DNA of 64,000 nucleotides, taken from Idiomarina abyssalis. GTDB lineage: Bacteria > Pseudomonadota > Gammaproteobacteria > Enterobacterales > Alteromonadaceae. Positions 16,133 through 25,763 of this stretch are shown one piece after another; the stretch's first letter is position 1; the number at the start of each line of letters is the position of its first letter. Below the pieces are notes generated by a model that saw only the letters and a list, made by a program, of their open reading frames with translations, searched no databases and was not told the origin of the DNA. Location: NCBI RefSeq assembly GCF_900116625.1, contig NZ_FPBE01000001.1:124001-188000 (forward strand), written 5' to 3'. The position numbers and the translations under genes are program-made.

Positions 16133-18364
16133 ATGAGAAAAACGATTAGAGTGCAGGTATTGAGATACTTTTCGCTGGCAGCCATTGCGTTGTCCGGCAG
16201 CATGACAGTCGCTGCAGCAGGTTGGCAGGACGGTGTTGTTATAAAAGGAGCCAAAGGGTCTGAAGCAACTGATGTTCGTTTAGGTCAGGAGCGCTATGGA
16301 CCTATTACCAGATCTGATACCTTATGGGATATTGCCCGTCGCTATAAACCTCATTCCAGTGTCACACAATACCAAACGATGGTTGCTATTGTGCAGGCCA
16401 ACGATGAGGCCTTTGTCAATGGCAATATGAACCGTATGCTTGACGGTTACTACCTGCGCATTCCTTCCTTGCAAGAAATTGAAATGGTTAACCCTGAAGC
16501 CGCACGTCGTCAGGTGGTGGTTGATGGTCAATTGCAAACTAAGTCTCAGGAACTTACTGAGGCAGAGCAAAGCACTCAGAGAACTCGCTCCGAACAACAG
16601 CAACTACTTGAAGAAGCTCGACAGAAAGCTGAACAGACGATTCAGGAAGTTGAACAACGTCAGGAACAAAACTTTAAAGAGCTTCAGTCTGACATTCAGC
16701 AGTCTATGCAGGCTGTTGAACGCATGTATGGTGAAAACCAGTCGCTGCAGGAACGTATCGATGCGCTAGCGGAACGCCTCGATGAACTGGCTGCCAGCGT
16801 AAGTAAAACTGATGAACTAGAAGCTCAGTTTCAACAAGTATTAGCTCAACAGAGACAAATGCTTGAGCAGCAGGCTCGGGAAGAAGCGGAACAAGAGTCT
16901 GGTTTTTCTGATTGGCTACAAAGCCCATTGAATATGTTGCTGGTATCGGTGTTGCCTGCGCTGCTTATTATTGGGTTAATTGTATTTTTCTTCTTACGGC
17001 GATCGTCAAAATCTAAAGCGACGGAAGAAGAAGAGCAGAGTTCTAACAAGGAGTTGACCGAGGAAGAAGCTGCTGCCGAGCTGGATAAAGAATTATTGGG
17101 TGATGTGCCTAAAGACAGTACTGATGGTCTGTTCGATATCGACGGTGAGGACACCTCCGATGATGATGGTGACGATCTTAGTGCTTTAGAAGCAGAATTA
17201 ACCGGACAGTCTTCGGATGCAGACGAAACCGACTTTAGCGTCCGTCTCGATGATGAAGACAGTGAACCGGAACAGAAAAAGCCTGAGCCGAAAGAAACCG
17301 TCGATGAAGATTTAGATGAAGATGATCAAGCGGTATTGCCTGACGATGATGATGATGCCGGAGAGCTCTCTCAGGATGAACTGGATCGTCTGTTTGGCGA
17401 GGCCGGTGATGATGACGAACAGGCAATAGACCTCTCTGTTAATGATGAGGAAGAAGAAAAACCGGAAGCGGCTGAGCAGCCAGAAGATGCACAAGCAGAC
17501 TCAGCGGTCAGTGAAGATGAACCTGATGAGGAAAAGGCTGAGCAGGACGCTACCGATGATATTGACGATATTCTTGCTGATAATGCTCCGCAAGAGACCG
17601 ATACAGGTGATGAGTCGGTAACAGAGGAAGCGGCGGAGAAAAGCGACGCGGACGACGAAAGTGATGATTTATTGCCGGATGACTTTGATGATAGCGGAGT
17701 CGATGACGTTTTAGCCGATTTAGGCTTAGCTGAGAATGAGACAGAAAAAGGTGAAGAACCCACTCAGAATGAGATTGATGAATCTGAACTGGAAGCGGCA
17801 GAGCAGTCAGCAGAAGCGCTAGAGCCTGACGAGAGAACCGAGGAAGAACCGCAAGAGCAGGAAGAAGATGACCTGGAGCAATTGCTTCAGGAGTCGGATG
17901 AATTAACTCAGTCACTGGACGAGCTGGATGACTTAGAAGAGGAAGTTCCTGAGGACGATGCCGAGCTTGATGAAGCGGAAGATGAAGCCGATAAAGAGTT
18001 AGAGTCACTGTTCGGTTCGAGCGAAGAAAGTGATGAGAGTGAAGAGGTCGACTCGTTTAGCGCAAAAGACGACGAGGACTTTGTTGATATAGATTCTTTG
18101 ATGGCCGAAGCTGACGAAGAGGAAGAAGATACCGATCGTTATCAGTCGTCTGCGGTTAAAGACGTATTACCCGATGATGAATCGGGTGATGCTGAAAATG
18201 CTCCTGAGGATGATGATCCCTCAGCTCAGCTGGATTTAGCCAGAGCCTATATCGAAATGGGTGAAGAAGATGAAGCTCGGGAAATTCTTCAGCAATTAGC
18301 AGAAGGTGACGATGAAGCGCTGGCGAAAGAGGCCGACGCGTTGAAACAAAAACTCGATTCGTAG
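16133..18364 (+). CDS. fimV: FimV/HubP polar landmark protein
   Basis: A 743-residue inner-membrane protein of the FimV/HubP family, which organises the cell pole (flagella, type IV pili, chromosome origin) in Pseudomonas, Vibrio and Shewanella. Order: signal peptide (1 to about 28), periplasmic LysM-type region (about 55-115, [17 protein letters not shown]), coiled coil rich in Gln and Glu (about 140-255), one membrane helix (about 263-290, [19 protein letters not shown]), a very acidic low-complexity cytoplasmic region (about 295-690), and the C-terminal FimV TPR-like motif (about 695-740, [20 protein letters not shown]). It sits between asd and truA as in many pseudomonads and Shewanella. 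The truA start follows after 11 bases. Confidence 0.9.
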   Translation: MRKTIRVQVLRYFSLAAIALSGSMTVAAAGWQDGVVIKGAKGSEATDVRLGQERYGPITRSDTLWDIARRYKPHSSVTQYQTMVAIVQANDEAFVNGNMNRMLDGYYLRIPSLQEIEMVNPEAARRQVVVDGQLQTKSQELTEAEQSTQRTRSEQQQLLEEARQKAEQTIQEVEQRQEQNFKELQSDIQQSMQAVERMYGENQSLQERIDALAERLDELAASVSKTDELEAQFQQVLAQQRQMLEQQAREEAEQESGFSDWLQSPLNMLLVSVLPALLIIGLIVFFFLRRSSKSKATEEEEQSSNKELTEEEAAAELDKELLGDVPKDSTDGLFDIDGEDTSDDDGDDLSALEAELTGQSSDADETDFSVRLDDEDSEPEQKKPEPKETVDEDLDEDDQAVLPDDDDDAGELSQDELDRLFGEAGDDDEQAIDLSVNDEEEEKPEAAEQPEDAQADSAVSEDEPDEEKAEQDATDDIDDILADNAPQETDTGDESVTEEAAEKSDADDESDDLLPDDFDDSGVDDVLADLGLAENETEKGEEPTQNEIDESELEAAEQSAEALEPDERTEEEPQEQEEDDLEQLLQESDELTQSLDELDDLEEEVPEDDAELDEAEDEADKELESLFGSSEESDESEEVDSFSAKDDEDFVDIDSLMAEADEEEEDTDRYQSSAVKDVLPDDESGDAENAPEDDDPSAQLDLARAYIEMGEEDEAREILQQLAEGDDEALAKEADALKQKLDS

Positions 18365-18375
18365 GATTAAGCAGT

Positions 18376-19161
18376 ATGCGAATGGCCTTATGCCTGGAAT
18401 ACGATGGCAGCCGCTATTATGGTTGGCAACGTCAACGTGAAGTTATTAGTGTCCAACAATGCGTAGAACACGCTGTCAGTAAAATAGCCGATGCGCCCAT
18501 TGAAGTAACTTGCGCCGGAAGAACCGACGCGGGTGTTCATGCAACAGGGCAGGTTGTGCATTTTGATATTCCGGTCCCCCGGGCGGAGCCAGCCTGGACA
18601 CTGGGCGTAAATAGTAATTTACCTGCAGGGATAGCAGTACGCTGGGCTCAAGAGGTCGATAGTGAGTTTAGCGCTCGTTTTAGTGCTACTTCGCGGCGGT
18701 ATCGATACATTATTGCCAACACGCGTTTTCGTCCCGGAATCCATTCGTTTGGCGTTAGTCATTATCATCAACCACTTGACGAAAAAGCTATGCAGGCCGC
18801 TGCACCAGCCATTATTGGTGAGCATGACTTTACCACATTTCGTGCCTCACATTGTCAGTCTCACACGCCCTTTCGAAAGGTGACGGACTTAACGGTAGAG
18901 CGCCGCGGCGACTATATAATTATTGATATAAAGGCTAACGCCTTTTTACACCATATGGTCCGAAATATTGTGGGAAGCCTAATTGTAGTTGGGCAGCACG
19001 AACAGCCACCTGAGTGGCTTGCAGAGTTACTACGACAAAAAGACAGGACCAAAGCGGCGGCAACGGCGAAGCCCGGAGGGTTATATTTGGTCGAAGTTAC
19101 CTATCCTGAGAGCTATAATATACCTCAGGTTCCCCCGGGACCTTTATGGTTAGGCGACTAA
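18376..19161 (+). CDS. truA: tRNA pseudouridine(38-40) synthase TruA
   Basis: A 261-residue enzyme that isomerises uridines 38-40 in the anticodon stem-loop of tRNAs. The catalytic Asp51 is in [18 protein letters not shown], and the Arg-Tyr segment [10 protein letters not shown] and the [17 protein letters not shown] helix are present. The length is usual. It follows fimV after 11 bases and is followed by a 90-base gap before accD. Confidence 0.96.
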   Translation: MRMALCLEYDGSRYYGWQRQREVISVQQCVEHAVSKIADAPIEVTCAGRTDAGVHATGQVVHFDIPVPRAEPAWTLGVNSNLPAGIAVRWAQEVDSEFSARFSATSRRYRYIIANTRFRPGIHSFGVSHYHQPLDEKAMQAAAPAIIGEHDFTTFRASHCQSHTPFRKVTDLTVERRGDYIIIDIKANAFLHHMVRNIVGSLIVVGQHEQPPEWLAELLRQKDRTKAAATAKPGGLYLVEVTYPESYNIPQVPPGPLWLGD

Positions 19162-19251
19162 GGCCACTGTTATGACCTCTTTGCTTGATCCATTTGTGGT
19201 ACCATGTAAGCTACATCACATTGACTAATAATAGCCTTTGGGCGGAATAGT

Positions 19252-20130
19252 ATGAGCTGGATAGAAAGAATTCTTGCGAAGCCAAAAATTAACAAACGTC
19301 GGGGTGTTCCAGAGGGCGTCTGGAGTAAGTGTACTGCCTGCGACAACATTATTTATAAGGCGGATTTAGAGCGTAGCCTTAATGTCTGCCCGAAATGTGA
19401 TCACCATATGCGGGTTACTGGCCGCAGTCGGTTGGACATTTTTTTAGATAACGACAACCGCGAAGAAATTGGCACTGATTTAGAGCCGAAAGACGTTTTA
19501 CGTTTTAAAGACTCTAAAAAATACAAAGACCGTATTTCTGCAGCACAAAAAAGCACGGGCGAAAATGACGCACTCATTGCGGAAAAAGGAACCGTAAAAG
19601 GTGTTCCTTTAGTTGCTGTCGCCTTTGACTTTAACTTTATGGGCGGTTCTATGGCATCAGTTGTTGGTGCTAAGTTTGTTCAGGCTGCGGAAGTTAGCCT
19701 TAAGCACCGCATCCCGTTAGTTTGTTTTTCTGCATCGGGTGGCGCTCGTATGCAGGAAGCTCTGATGTCATTAATGCAAATGGCGAAAACATCGGCAGCG
19801 CTGGCACGTATGAGTGAAGAGGGTATTCCCTTTATTTCTGTGCTGACAGACCCGACGATGGGTGGAGTTTCTGCAAGCCTTGCTATGCTAGGCGATATTC
19901 ACATTGCGGAACCTAAAGCACTTATTGGTTTTGCTGGTCCGAGAGTTATTGAGCAGACCGTCCGCCAGACGTTACCTGAGGGATTCCAGCGTGCTGAATT
20001 CCTATTAGAGCATGGAGCCATTGATATGATTGTCGATCGCCGTAACATGCGTGACACAGTCGCTCGATTGTTGGCGAAAATGCAGAACCTGCCATCTACT
20101 GAAACGTCGGAAGTCAGTGTAAGCAAATAA
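19252..20130 (+). CDS. accD: Acetyl-CoA carboxylase carboxyltransferase subunit beta
   Basis: A 292-residue subunit which, with AccA, transfers the carboxyl group from biotin to acetyl-CoA to make malonyl-CoA for fatty acid synthesis. The N-terminal C4 zinc ribbon is visible (Cys27, Cys30, Cys46, Cys49 in CTACDN and CPKCDHH), followed by the crotonase-like carboxyltransferase domain with [18 protein letters not shown] and [10 protein letters not shown]. Its TAA stop overlaps the folC ATG by one base, suggesting translational coupling. Confidence 0.96.
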   Translation: MSWIERILAKPKINKRRGVPEGVWSKCTACDNIIYKADLERSLNVCPKCDHHMRVTGRSRLDIFLDNDNREEIGTDLEPKDVLRFKDSKKYKDRISAAQKSTGENDALIAEKGTVKGVPLVAVAFDFNFMGGSMASVVGAKFVQAAEVSLKHRIPLVCFSASGGARMQEALMSLMQMAKTSAALARMSEEGIPFISVLTDPTMGGVSASLAMLGDIHIAEPKALIGFAGPRVIEQTVRQTLPEGFQRAEFLLEHGAIDMIVDRRNMRDTVARLLAKMQNLPSTETSEVSVSK

Positions 20131-21422
20131 TGACTGCCGGACCGCTATCTGCCCCTGCAGCGTCAGCGTCGCTGCAGGAATGGCTGACTTATCTTGAAAG
20201 CATCCATCCCCAAAGCATCGACATGGGACTTGAGCGTGTGGCCAGGGTTGCAGCGAGTGCCGATGTACTTGAGCCAGCGCCTTTGGTTATTACGGTCAGT
20301 GGCACTAACGGAAAAGGCTCGACGGTTTGTTACCTCGAGACTATTCTACAGACAGCTGGCTACACCACTGGCGTCTACACGTCGCCACATATCGTAGAGT
20401 ATCGCGAACGGGTTCGTATTAATGGTCAGGAACTGACAAACTCTGCACATACCGAAGCTTTTGCGGTCATTGAAAAAGCGCGTAAGAACACCTCTTTAAC
20501 CTATTTTGAGTTTGGTACGCTGGCTGCGTTATGGCTCATGAAAGCGAATAAACCCGATGTGGTTATTCTTGAAGTCGGCTTAGGCGGACGGCTTGACGCT
20601 GTGAATTGTGTCGATGCTGATGTTGCAGTAATTACCAGTATCGGTATCGATCACATTGCATTTCTTGGTAATAATCGAGAGCAAATAGGGCGTGAAAAAG
20701 CAGGTATAGCGAGAACGGATAAACCATTAATTTGTGGTGAAGCCAGTCCTACAGCAAGCATTGCTGAAACGGCAGCGAGCGTTGGTGCTAAGTTGTGGCA
20801 GGTCGGCAGGGACTTTCATCGTAATGAAAAGGCGGATAGCTGGAGTTACCGTAGTCAGCACACCCAGTTAAACGATTTACCTTTGCCTAAGTTACCTATT
20901 ATCAATGCCTCAACTGCAATTGCCGCTATCGAGCAGTTACCCTTGCCGGTTACGTTATCGGCAATACGAGAAGGCATAGCTAAGGCCGCGCTTCCGGGAA
21001 GAATGCAAACAGACTTCCATAAAAACTGCGAGATATTGTTGGATGTTGCACATAACCCTCAGGCTGCTGCTTATGCCTGCCAGTATCTCGACAAGTTTTA
21101 TCCAAAGCATAAAGTGTTTGCTGTCGTTGGTATGTTAAGTGATAAAGACCATAGTGGTGTCGCTAAAGCTTTGAATTCCAGAGTTTGCGACTGGTATTTA
21201 GGGTCTCTGTCGGAGCCTCGTGGCGAAACATCCGGGCAATTGGCGGTTAAAGCCAAACTACCTAATGAATCTTGTCACTTATTTGACTCGGTTGAGCATG
21301 CATTTTGCGAGGCTGTCCAGGCGGCGGAGCAATACCAGGCAAATAATGGTAAAGCTCTGGTTTTCGGCTTCGGCTCGTTTTACACTGTAGCGAGAATTAC
21401 CGCGCATTTAAAAGGAGCTTGA
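20130..21422 (+). CDS. folC: Dihydrofolate synthase / folylpolyglutamate synthase
   Basis: A 430-residue Mur-ligase-family enzyme that adds glutamate to dihydropteroate and to reduced folates using ATP. The P-loop VSGTNGKGSTVCYLE is near residues 56-70, followed by LEVGLGGRLDAVN and ITSIGIDHIAFLG, typical of FolC, and by LDVAHNPQAA in the C-terminal domain. It overlaps accD by one base and is followed three bases later by dedD, the same order as in E. coli. Confidence 0.95.
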   Translation: MTAGPLSAPAASASLQEWLTYLESIHPQSIDMGLERVARVAASADVLEPAPLVITVSGTNGKGSTVCYLETILQTAGYTTGVYTSPHIVEYRERVRINGQELTNSAHTEAFAVIEKARKNTSLTYFEFGTLAALWLMKANKPDVVILEVGLGGRLDAVNCVDADVAVITSIGIDHIAFLGNNREQIGREKAGIARTDKPLICGEASPTASIAETAASVGAKLWQVGRDFHRNEKADSWSYRSQHTQLNDLPLPKLPIINASTAIAAIEQLPLPVTLSAIREGIAKAALPGRMQTDFHKNCEILLDVAHNPQAAAYACQYLDKFYPKHKVFAVVGMLSDKDHSGVAKALNSRVCDWYLGSLSEPRGETSGQLAVKAKLPNESCHLFDSVEHAFCEAVQAAEQYQANNGKALVFGFGSFYTVARITAHLKGA

Positions 21423-21425
21423 GCT

Positions 21426-21971
21426 TTGTCCAGTCCTCTGCAGAATCGTCTTGTTGGCACTCTGATATTGGTGGCGTTAGCCGTCATTATTATTCCCGAT
21501 ATATTGGATGGTGAGAAGGCAGACCCGGTTGAGCCAATGGAAACCATTCCGTTGAAGCCGACCATTGAGGAAGAGCTTCAAAAACCGGAAACCTTATCGG
21601 ATAAGACCGTGTCAGAGCCGGTAACCGTTAAAGAATCTCTTCCTGAAGCAGAAAAGACTGCGGATTCAGCTGAGCCCATTAACGAGAGCAGTGATGCCCA
21701 GGCTCCGCCACGTGAGCCTGCTGAGTATGCGGCTGACGGTAAAGCCTGGGTTATCCAGTTGGGGGCATTTAGTAACGAGGACAGTGTTAAACGTTTGATC
21801 TCCCAGTTACTGGAAAAAGGCTTTTCGGCATACTCGCAGAAGGCGTCTGATGGCTCAATTAGCCGTGTTTTAGTTGGTCCGGATACATCAAAGACGGAGC
21901 TTGAAAAGCAATTAGGTCCGCTGAAGGAACTCACGGGGCTGCAAGGTAAGGTAATTACTTATCGGCCATGA
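21426..21971 (+). CDS. dedD: DedD-like SPOR domain protein
   Basis: A 181-residue inner-membrane protein with one N-terminal membrane helix (about residues 8-26), an acidic proline-rich linker (about 30-105) and a C-terminal SPOR domain (about 106-180, WVIQLGAFSNEDSVKRLISQL). SPOR domains bind denuded peptidoglycan at the division septum, and DedD assists constriction in E. coli. The apparent start is TTG 21426, three bases after folC, with AAAGGAG upstream. Its position between folC and cvpA matches E. coli. Confidence 0.88.
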   Translation: MSSPLQNRLVGTLILVALAVIIIPDILDGEKADPVEPMETIPLKPTIEEELQKPETLSDKTVSEPVTVKESLPEAEKTADSAEPINESSDAQAPPREPAEYAADGKAWVIQLGAFSNEDSVKRLISQLLEKGFSAYSQKASDGSISRVLVGPDTSKTELEKQLGPLKELTGLQGKVITYRP

Positions 21972-22061
21972 TTTTTGCAATATATGTGAAAAGAAAATCA
22001 CATTCTCAGGCACATTCTGTTAAAATCCACCGCGTCTTTTGCGCAGCAATTGTGAGTCATT

Positions 22062-22556
22062 ATGCTCTGGATTGACTATGCCATTATAATTGTCATCGGC
22101 CTTTCAACGCTGATCAGTCTGGTAAGGGGCTTTGTTAAAGAAGCCGTGTCTCTGGCCATCTGGATTTCAGCCTTTTTTATCGCGAGTCAGTTTTATCTCG
22201 ATCTGGCAGTATACTTTACCGAAATTGGCGATCCTCTTGTAAGAAATGCCGCTGCAATAGCTGCATTGTTTGTAGCGACTCTTATTCTGGGCGCAATTAT
22301 TAACTACATTCTTTCTCAATTAGTTCATCACACGGGCCTATCCGGAACTGACCGGGTTCTCGGTCTGGTTTTTGGTGCGTTACGCGGTGTATTAATTGTC
22401 AGCGCTTTATTATTTTTTATTGATTCCTTTACCACATTATCTTCCAGTGAATGGTGGAAGGAGTCTCTATTAATTCCTCACTTCGGTGTATTTATTCAGT
22501 GGTTTTTCAGTTATCTGGAAAACAGCTCCAGTTTTTTAGTCCCTCAACCTGTATAA
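22062..22556 (+). CDS. cvpA: CvpA family membrane protein
   Basis: A 164-residue inner-membrane protein with four predicted hydrophobic segments and the family start [21 protein letters not shown]. CvpA is needed for colicin V export and bile resistance in enterics; its molecular function is unresolved. It is followed after 14 bases by purF, as in E. coli. The 90 bases before it hold no convincing PurR operator. Confidence 0.88.
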   Translation: MLWIDYAIIIVIGLSTLISLVRGFVKEAVSLAIWISAFFIASQFYLDLAVYFTEIGDPLVRNAAAIAALFVATLILGAIINYILSQLVHHTGLSGTDRVLGLVFGALRGVLIVSALLFFIDSFTTLSSSEWWKESLLIPHFGVFIQWFFSYLENSSSFLVPQPV

Positions 22557-22570
22557 AAAGGTGAAAAGAC

Positions 22571-24088
22571 ATGTGTGGTATTGTTGGTATTGTTGGTAAG
22601 CAGGCTGTTAACCAAGCGCTTTATGACGGGTTAACTATGCTTCAACATCGTGGCCAGGACGCTGCTGGTATTATGACAGTTGATGAGCATTGCACTTTAC
22701 GCTTAAGAAAGGCCAACGGCTTGGTACGCGATGTGTTCCATACACGCCACATGCACCGCTTGGCAGGTAATGTCGGTATTGGTCATGTACGCTATCCCAC
22801 CGCCGGTAGCTCAAGCTCTGCCGAAGCGCAGCCATTCTATGTTAACTCGCCTTTCGGTATTGCCATGGCACACAATGGTAACCTGACCAACGCTAACGAT
22901 GTTCAGGAACATTTGTTCCAAACAGCTCGTCGCCATATTAATACCACGTCTGACTCAGAGATTTTGCTTAACGTATTTGCCAACGAGTTAGATAAGAACG
23001 AAAGTTTAACACTGAACGAAGAAGACGTTTTCCGCACTATGACAGCGGTCCATCGTCAGGTTCGTGGAGCCTATGCCGTAGTCGCTATGATTCTCGGCCA
23101 CGGTATGGTTGCGTTTCGCGACCCATGGGGAATTCGTCCTCTGGCACTGGGTAAACGCGACACGGAAGATGGCGAGGAATATATTGTCGCGTCTGAGAGT
23201 GTTGCAATTGACGGTACTGGTTTTAAGTATGTGCGTGATGTCGAGCCGGGCGAGGCTATTTATATTACGAATGACGGTAAACTATACTCGCGCCAGTGTG
23301 CCGACAAACCCATGCATTGCCCTTGTATTTTTGAGTACGTTTACTTTGCACGCCCCGATTCATTTATTGATGGGATTTCGGTGTATGCCTCTCGTGTCAA
23401 TATGGGGCGTAAGCTGGGCGAAAAACTGAAACGGGACTACGCAGATTTAGACATTGATGTGGTTATCCCAATTCCTGAAACCAGCTGTGATATTGCACTG
23501 GAGATAGCCAATGTTATGGATTTACCGTACCGTCAGGGGTTTGTGAAGAACCGTTATATTGGTCGTACTTTTATCATGCCGGGGCAGACTCAGCGACGTA
23601 AGTCAGTACGCCGTAAATTGAATGCTATTAGCGCTGAATTCCGCGGTAAGAATGTTTTGCTGGTTGATGACTCTATTGTTCGCGGAACAACCTCTGAGCA
23701 GATTATCGAAATGGCTCGCGAGGCTGGTGCCAAAAAGGTTTATTTCGCATCAGCAGCTCCGGAAATTCGTTTCCCGAATGTTTATGGTATTGATATGCCA
23801 AGTGCCAATGAGCTTATTGGTCATGGACGTGAAGCAATAGAGATTCGCGACATGATCAAAGCAGATGGACTCATTTATCAAGATCTTGATGACTTGATAG
23901 ATGCAGTTGGTGCAGAGAATCGCTCAATAAAGCGTTTTGAAACATCGGTGTTTAGCGGTGAGTATGTAACCGGAGATGTTAGCCAGGAATATCTAGATCG
24001 TCTTCATGCAGCTCGTAACGACGTTGCCAGATCTGAGCGTGACGGCTCAGAAGACGCTAACCTTGAGCTGCATAACGATAACGACTGA
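22571..24088 (+). CDS. purF: Amidophosphoribosyltransferase
   Basis: A 505-residue enzyme catalysing the first step of purine synthesis, making phosphoribosylamine from PRPP and glutamine. After removal of Met1, Cys2 (MCGIVGIVG) becomes the N-terminal nucleophile of the glutaminase domain (1 to about 235). The phosphoribosyltransferase domain carries the PRPP motif [14 protein letters not shown]. The glutaminase has no propeptide, as in E. coli. The stop codon lies inside a 12-bp hairpin stem. Confidence 0.97.
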   Translation: MCGIVGIVGKQAVNQALYDGLTMLQHRGQDAAGIMTVDEHCTLRLRKANGLVRDVFHTRHMHRLAGNVGIGHVRYPTAGSSSSAEAQPFYVNSPFGIAMAHNGNLTNANDVQEHLFQTARRHINTTSDSEILLNVFANELDKNESLTLNEEDVFRTMTAVHRQVRGAYAVVAMILGHGMVAFRDPWGIRPLALGKRDTEDGEEYIVASESVAIDGTGFKYVRDVEPGEAIYITNDGKLYSRQCADKPMHCPCIFEYVYFARPDSFIDGISVYASRVNMGRKLGEKLKRDYADLDIDVVIPIPETSCDIALEIANVMDLPYRQGFVKNRYIGRTFIMPGQTQRRKSVRRKLNAISAEFRGKNVLLVDDSIVRGTTSEQIIEMAREAGAKKVYFASAAPEIRFPNVYGIDMPSANELIGHGREAIEIRDMIKADGLIYQDLDDLIDAVGAENRSIKRFETSVFSGEYVTGDVSQEYLDRLHAARNDVARSERDGSEDANLELHNDND

Positions 24089-24115
24089 CTCAGCCTAACA
24101 GCAAGGCTGAGTCAG
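24085..24115 (+). terminator. Perfect 12-bp hairpin at the purF 3' end
   Basis: CTGACTCAGCCT (24085-24096) pairs without mismatch with AGGCTGAGTCAG (24104-24115) around a seven-base loop. No clear T run follows on either strand, so it may protect mRNA ends or terminate only weakly between convergent purF and astB. Confidence 0.5.
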
Positions 24116-24122
24116 TAATTGC

Positions 24123-25466
24123 TCAGTCTTGCTGGAAAGGGTAAACCGAGCCTAACTTAAGAATTTGAGTCAGTTCATCCAGAGCTGAACGCGATTCTTC
24201 TAATAATGCCGGATCGCGTAAATCATCAACAGCCAACTCATCGCGATAGTGCTTTTCTACCCACTGATTTAAACGACTGAATAATTTATCAGACATTAAA
24301 CAATTCTGGTTAGCCCCGGCGAGTTCTTCATCGTTCAATGCAACTCGTAAACGCAGACAGGCGGGTCCGCCACCATTTCTCATGCTCTGCTTCACATCAA
24401 AAAATTCAACCCGCTTAATGGGGCTGTCACTGTTTTGAGTCAACTGTTCCAGATACGATCTGACACTGTCGTTCTCCTGACACTCTGTTGGCGCGATGAT
24501 TGTCATTTGGCCATCGGGCGGTGTGATGAGCTGGGTATTGAATAAATACGTACTAACGGCGTCCTGAATACTTACCTGTTCAGTACCCACTTTAATGAAA
24601 TGTAGTGGGTTATCACCGAACTTACGCTGAATTTCGGCCAATTTCGCTTCTGTATCGGCAAAAGCCTGCTCATGATAGAACAGTACGTTTTGGTTGCCGA
24701 CGGCAATGACATCGTTATGGAAAACTCCTTGGTCAATTACGTCAGGGTTCTGCTGAATATAAACGGTATTATCTTCGCTCAGACCGTGCAAGCGAGCAAT
24801 GGCCTGAGAGGCTTCTAAGGTCTGTCTTGCCGGAAAGCGTTTGGGCGCTGGTTTAGAACTGTCAAAGGCATAACGGCCATAGACAAAGAGTTCGACTCCG
24901 GCGTGACCATACTCGCGACACAAACGAGTGTGATTGGCCGCACCTTCATCGCCAAAGTGCTCGTTGTCGGGTAAATGTGTATGGTGCTCGAAGTAGCGGC
25001 TATTGTTGAACATCGCTTGCAGGATACGACCGCTGGTCTGTGGCTCTAATGAGCGGTGAAACTTATTGGTCAGGTTAGCCGGGGTAAAGTGTACTTTACC
25101 GTTAGCGGTGTCTGCACTTGGCGAAACGGTCGCAGCATTGGCGGTCCACATACTGGAAGCAGAGCAAACGGCCTGGAAAATAGCCGGAGCTTCGGTTGCT
25201 GCTTTATGTAACACTTCGGCATCAGTCCCGGTAAAGCCCAGGCGCCGCAAAGCAAAAATATCCGGGCGTTCCTGAGGAGCGAGTACTCCCTGCTTCATTC
25301 CCATATCGTGCAGTGCTTTCATTTTTTTCAGGCCTTGCAGGGCAGCGCTTTTAGGACTGGATGAGGCTTTAGCGTTGGCCAAAGAGGCAACATTACCGAA
25401 CGACAATCCAGCGTAATTATGAGTAGGTCCGACCAAACCGTCGTAGTTGACTTCGAAGTGTTGCAT
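24123..25466 (-). CDS. astB: N-succinylarginine dihydrolase
   Basis: A 447-residue enzyme of the arginine succinyltransferase pathway that releases two ammonia and CO2 from succinylarginine. The length equals E. coli AstB. The N-terminus [22 protein letters not shown] is diagnostic, and [13 protein letters not shown] near the C-terminus carries the conserved guanidine-site residues. I choose ATG 25466 (MQHFEV); an upstream in-frame ATG at 25502 would add 12 unlikely residues. It stands alone here without astC, astA, astD or astE, which must be elsewhere if the pathway works. Confidence 0.93.
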   Translation of the reverse strand: MQHFEVNYDGLVGPTHNYAGLSFGNVASLANAKASSSPKSAALQGLKKMKALHDMGMKQGVLAPQERPDIFALRRLGFTGTDAEVLHKAATEAPAIFQAVCSASSMWTANAATVSPSADTANGKVHFTPANLTNKFHRSLEPQTSGRILQAMFNNSRYFEHHTHLPDNEHFGDEGAANHTRLCREYGHAGVELFVYGRYAFDSSKPAPKRFPARQTLEASQAIARLHGLSEDNTVYIQQNPDVIDQGVFHNDVIAVGNQNVLFYHEQAFADTEAKLAEIQRKFGDNPLHFIKVGTEQVSIQDAVSTYLFNTQLITPPDGQMTIIAPTECQENDSVRSYLEQLTQNSDSPIKRVEFFDVKQSMRNGGGPACLRLRVALNDEELAGANQNCLMSDKLFSRLNQWVEKHYRDELAVDDLRDPALLEESRSALDELTQILKLGSVYPFQQD

Positions 25467-25701
25467 GCTCACTTTTCGATACTCCCTGCACGTGTTGTGC
25501 ACCTGATAATGTAAACTAAGGTGTCATTATACTGTTTTAAAACCGCCTTGAAAGCCTTTATTTTTCTGGCGTTTAAGCCCGTTCGCATAAATCTGACTGT
25601 TTATCTAACTTGTGCGAATTTTTATCAAATACTCGAGTTATGGTTGTTTCTGCTGACGATAACCGATATACCTAAAAAAGGTCGCTAATGAGCAATTGCA
25701 C

Positions 25702-25730
25702 TTGTAATTGTTACTGTTAGCACGTATATA
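25702..25730 (+). promoter_or_regulatory. Candidate sigma-70 promoter for topA
   Basis: TTGTAA (25702-25707), a 17-base spacer and TATATA (25725-25730) give a start about 27 bases before the topA ATG. The rest of the 297-base gap to astB is AT-rich and holds nothing else I could identify. Confidence 0.55.
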
Positions 25731-25763
25731 CACGGTCATCTACAACAAGAGAACGATTATTCT

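Noticed and set aside
17371-17763. Ser-rich minus-strand frame inside fimV
   Set aside because: It is the shadow of the repeated Asp and Glu codons in FimV. The plus-strand frame is clearly the gene.
22029-22045. Possible PurR operator before cvpA
   Set aside because: Only the TTTTGCGC half resembles the PurR site; the other half matches at three of eight positions.
25610-25630. Possible ArgR box upstream of astB and topA
   Set aside because: GAAT and a few other positions fit, but too many key bases differ and there is no second box beside it.
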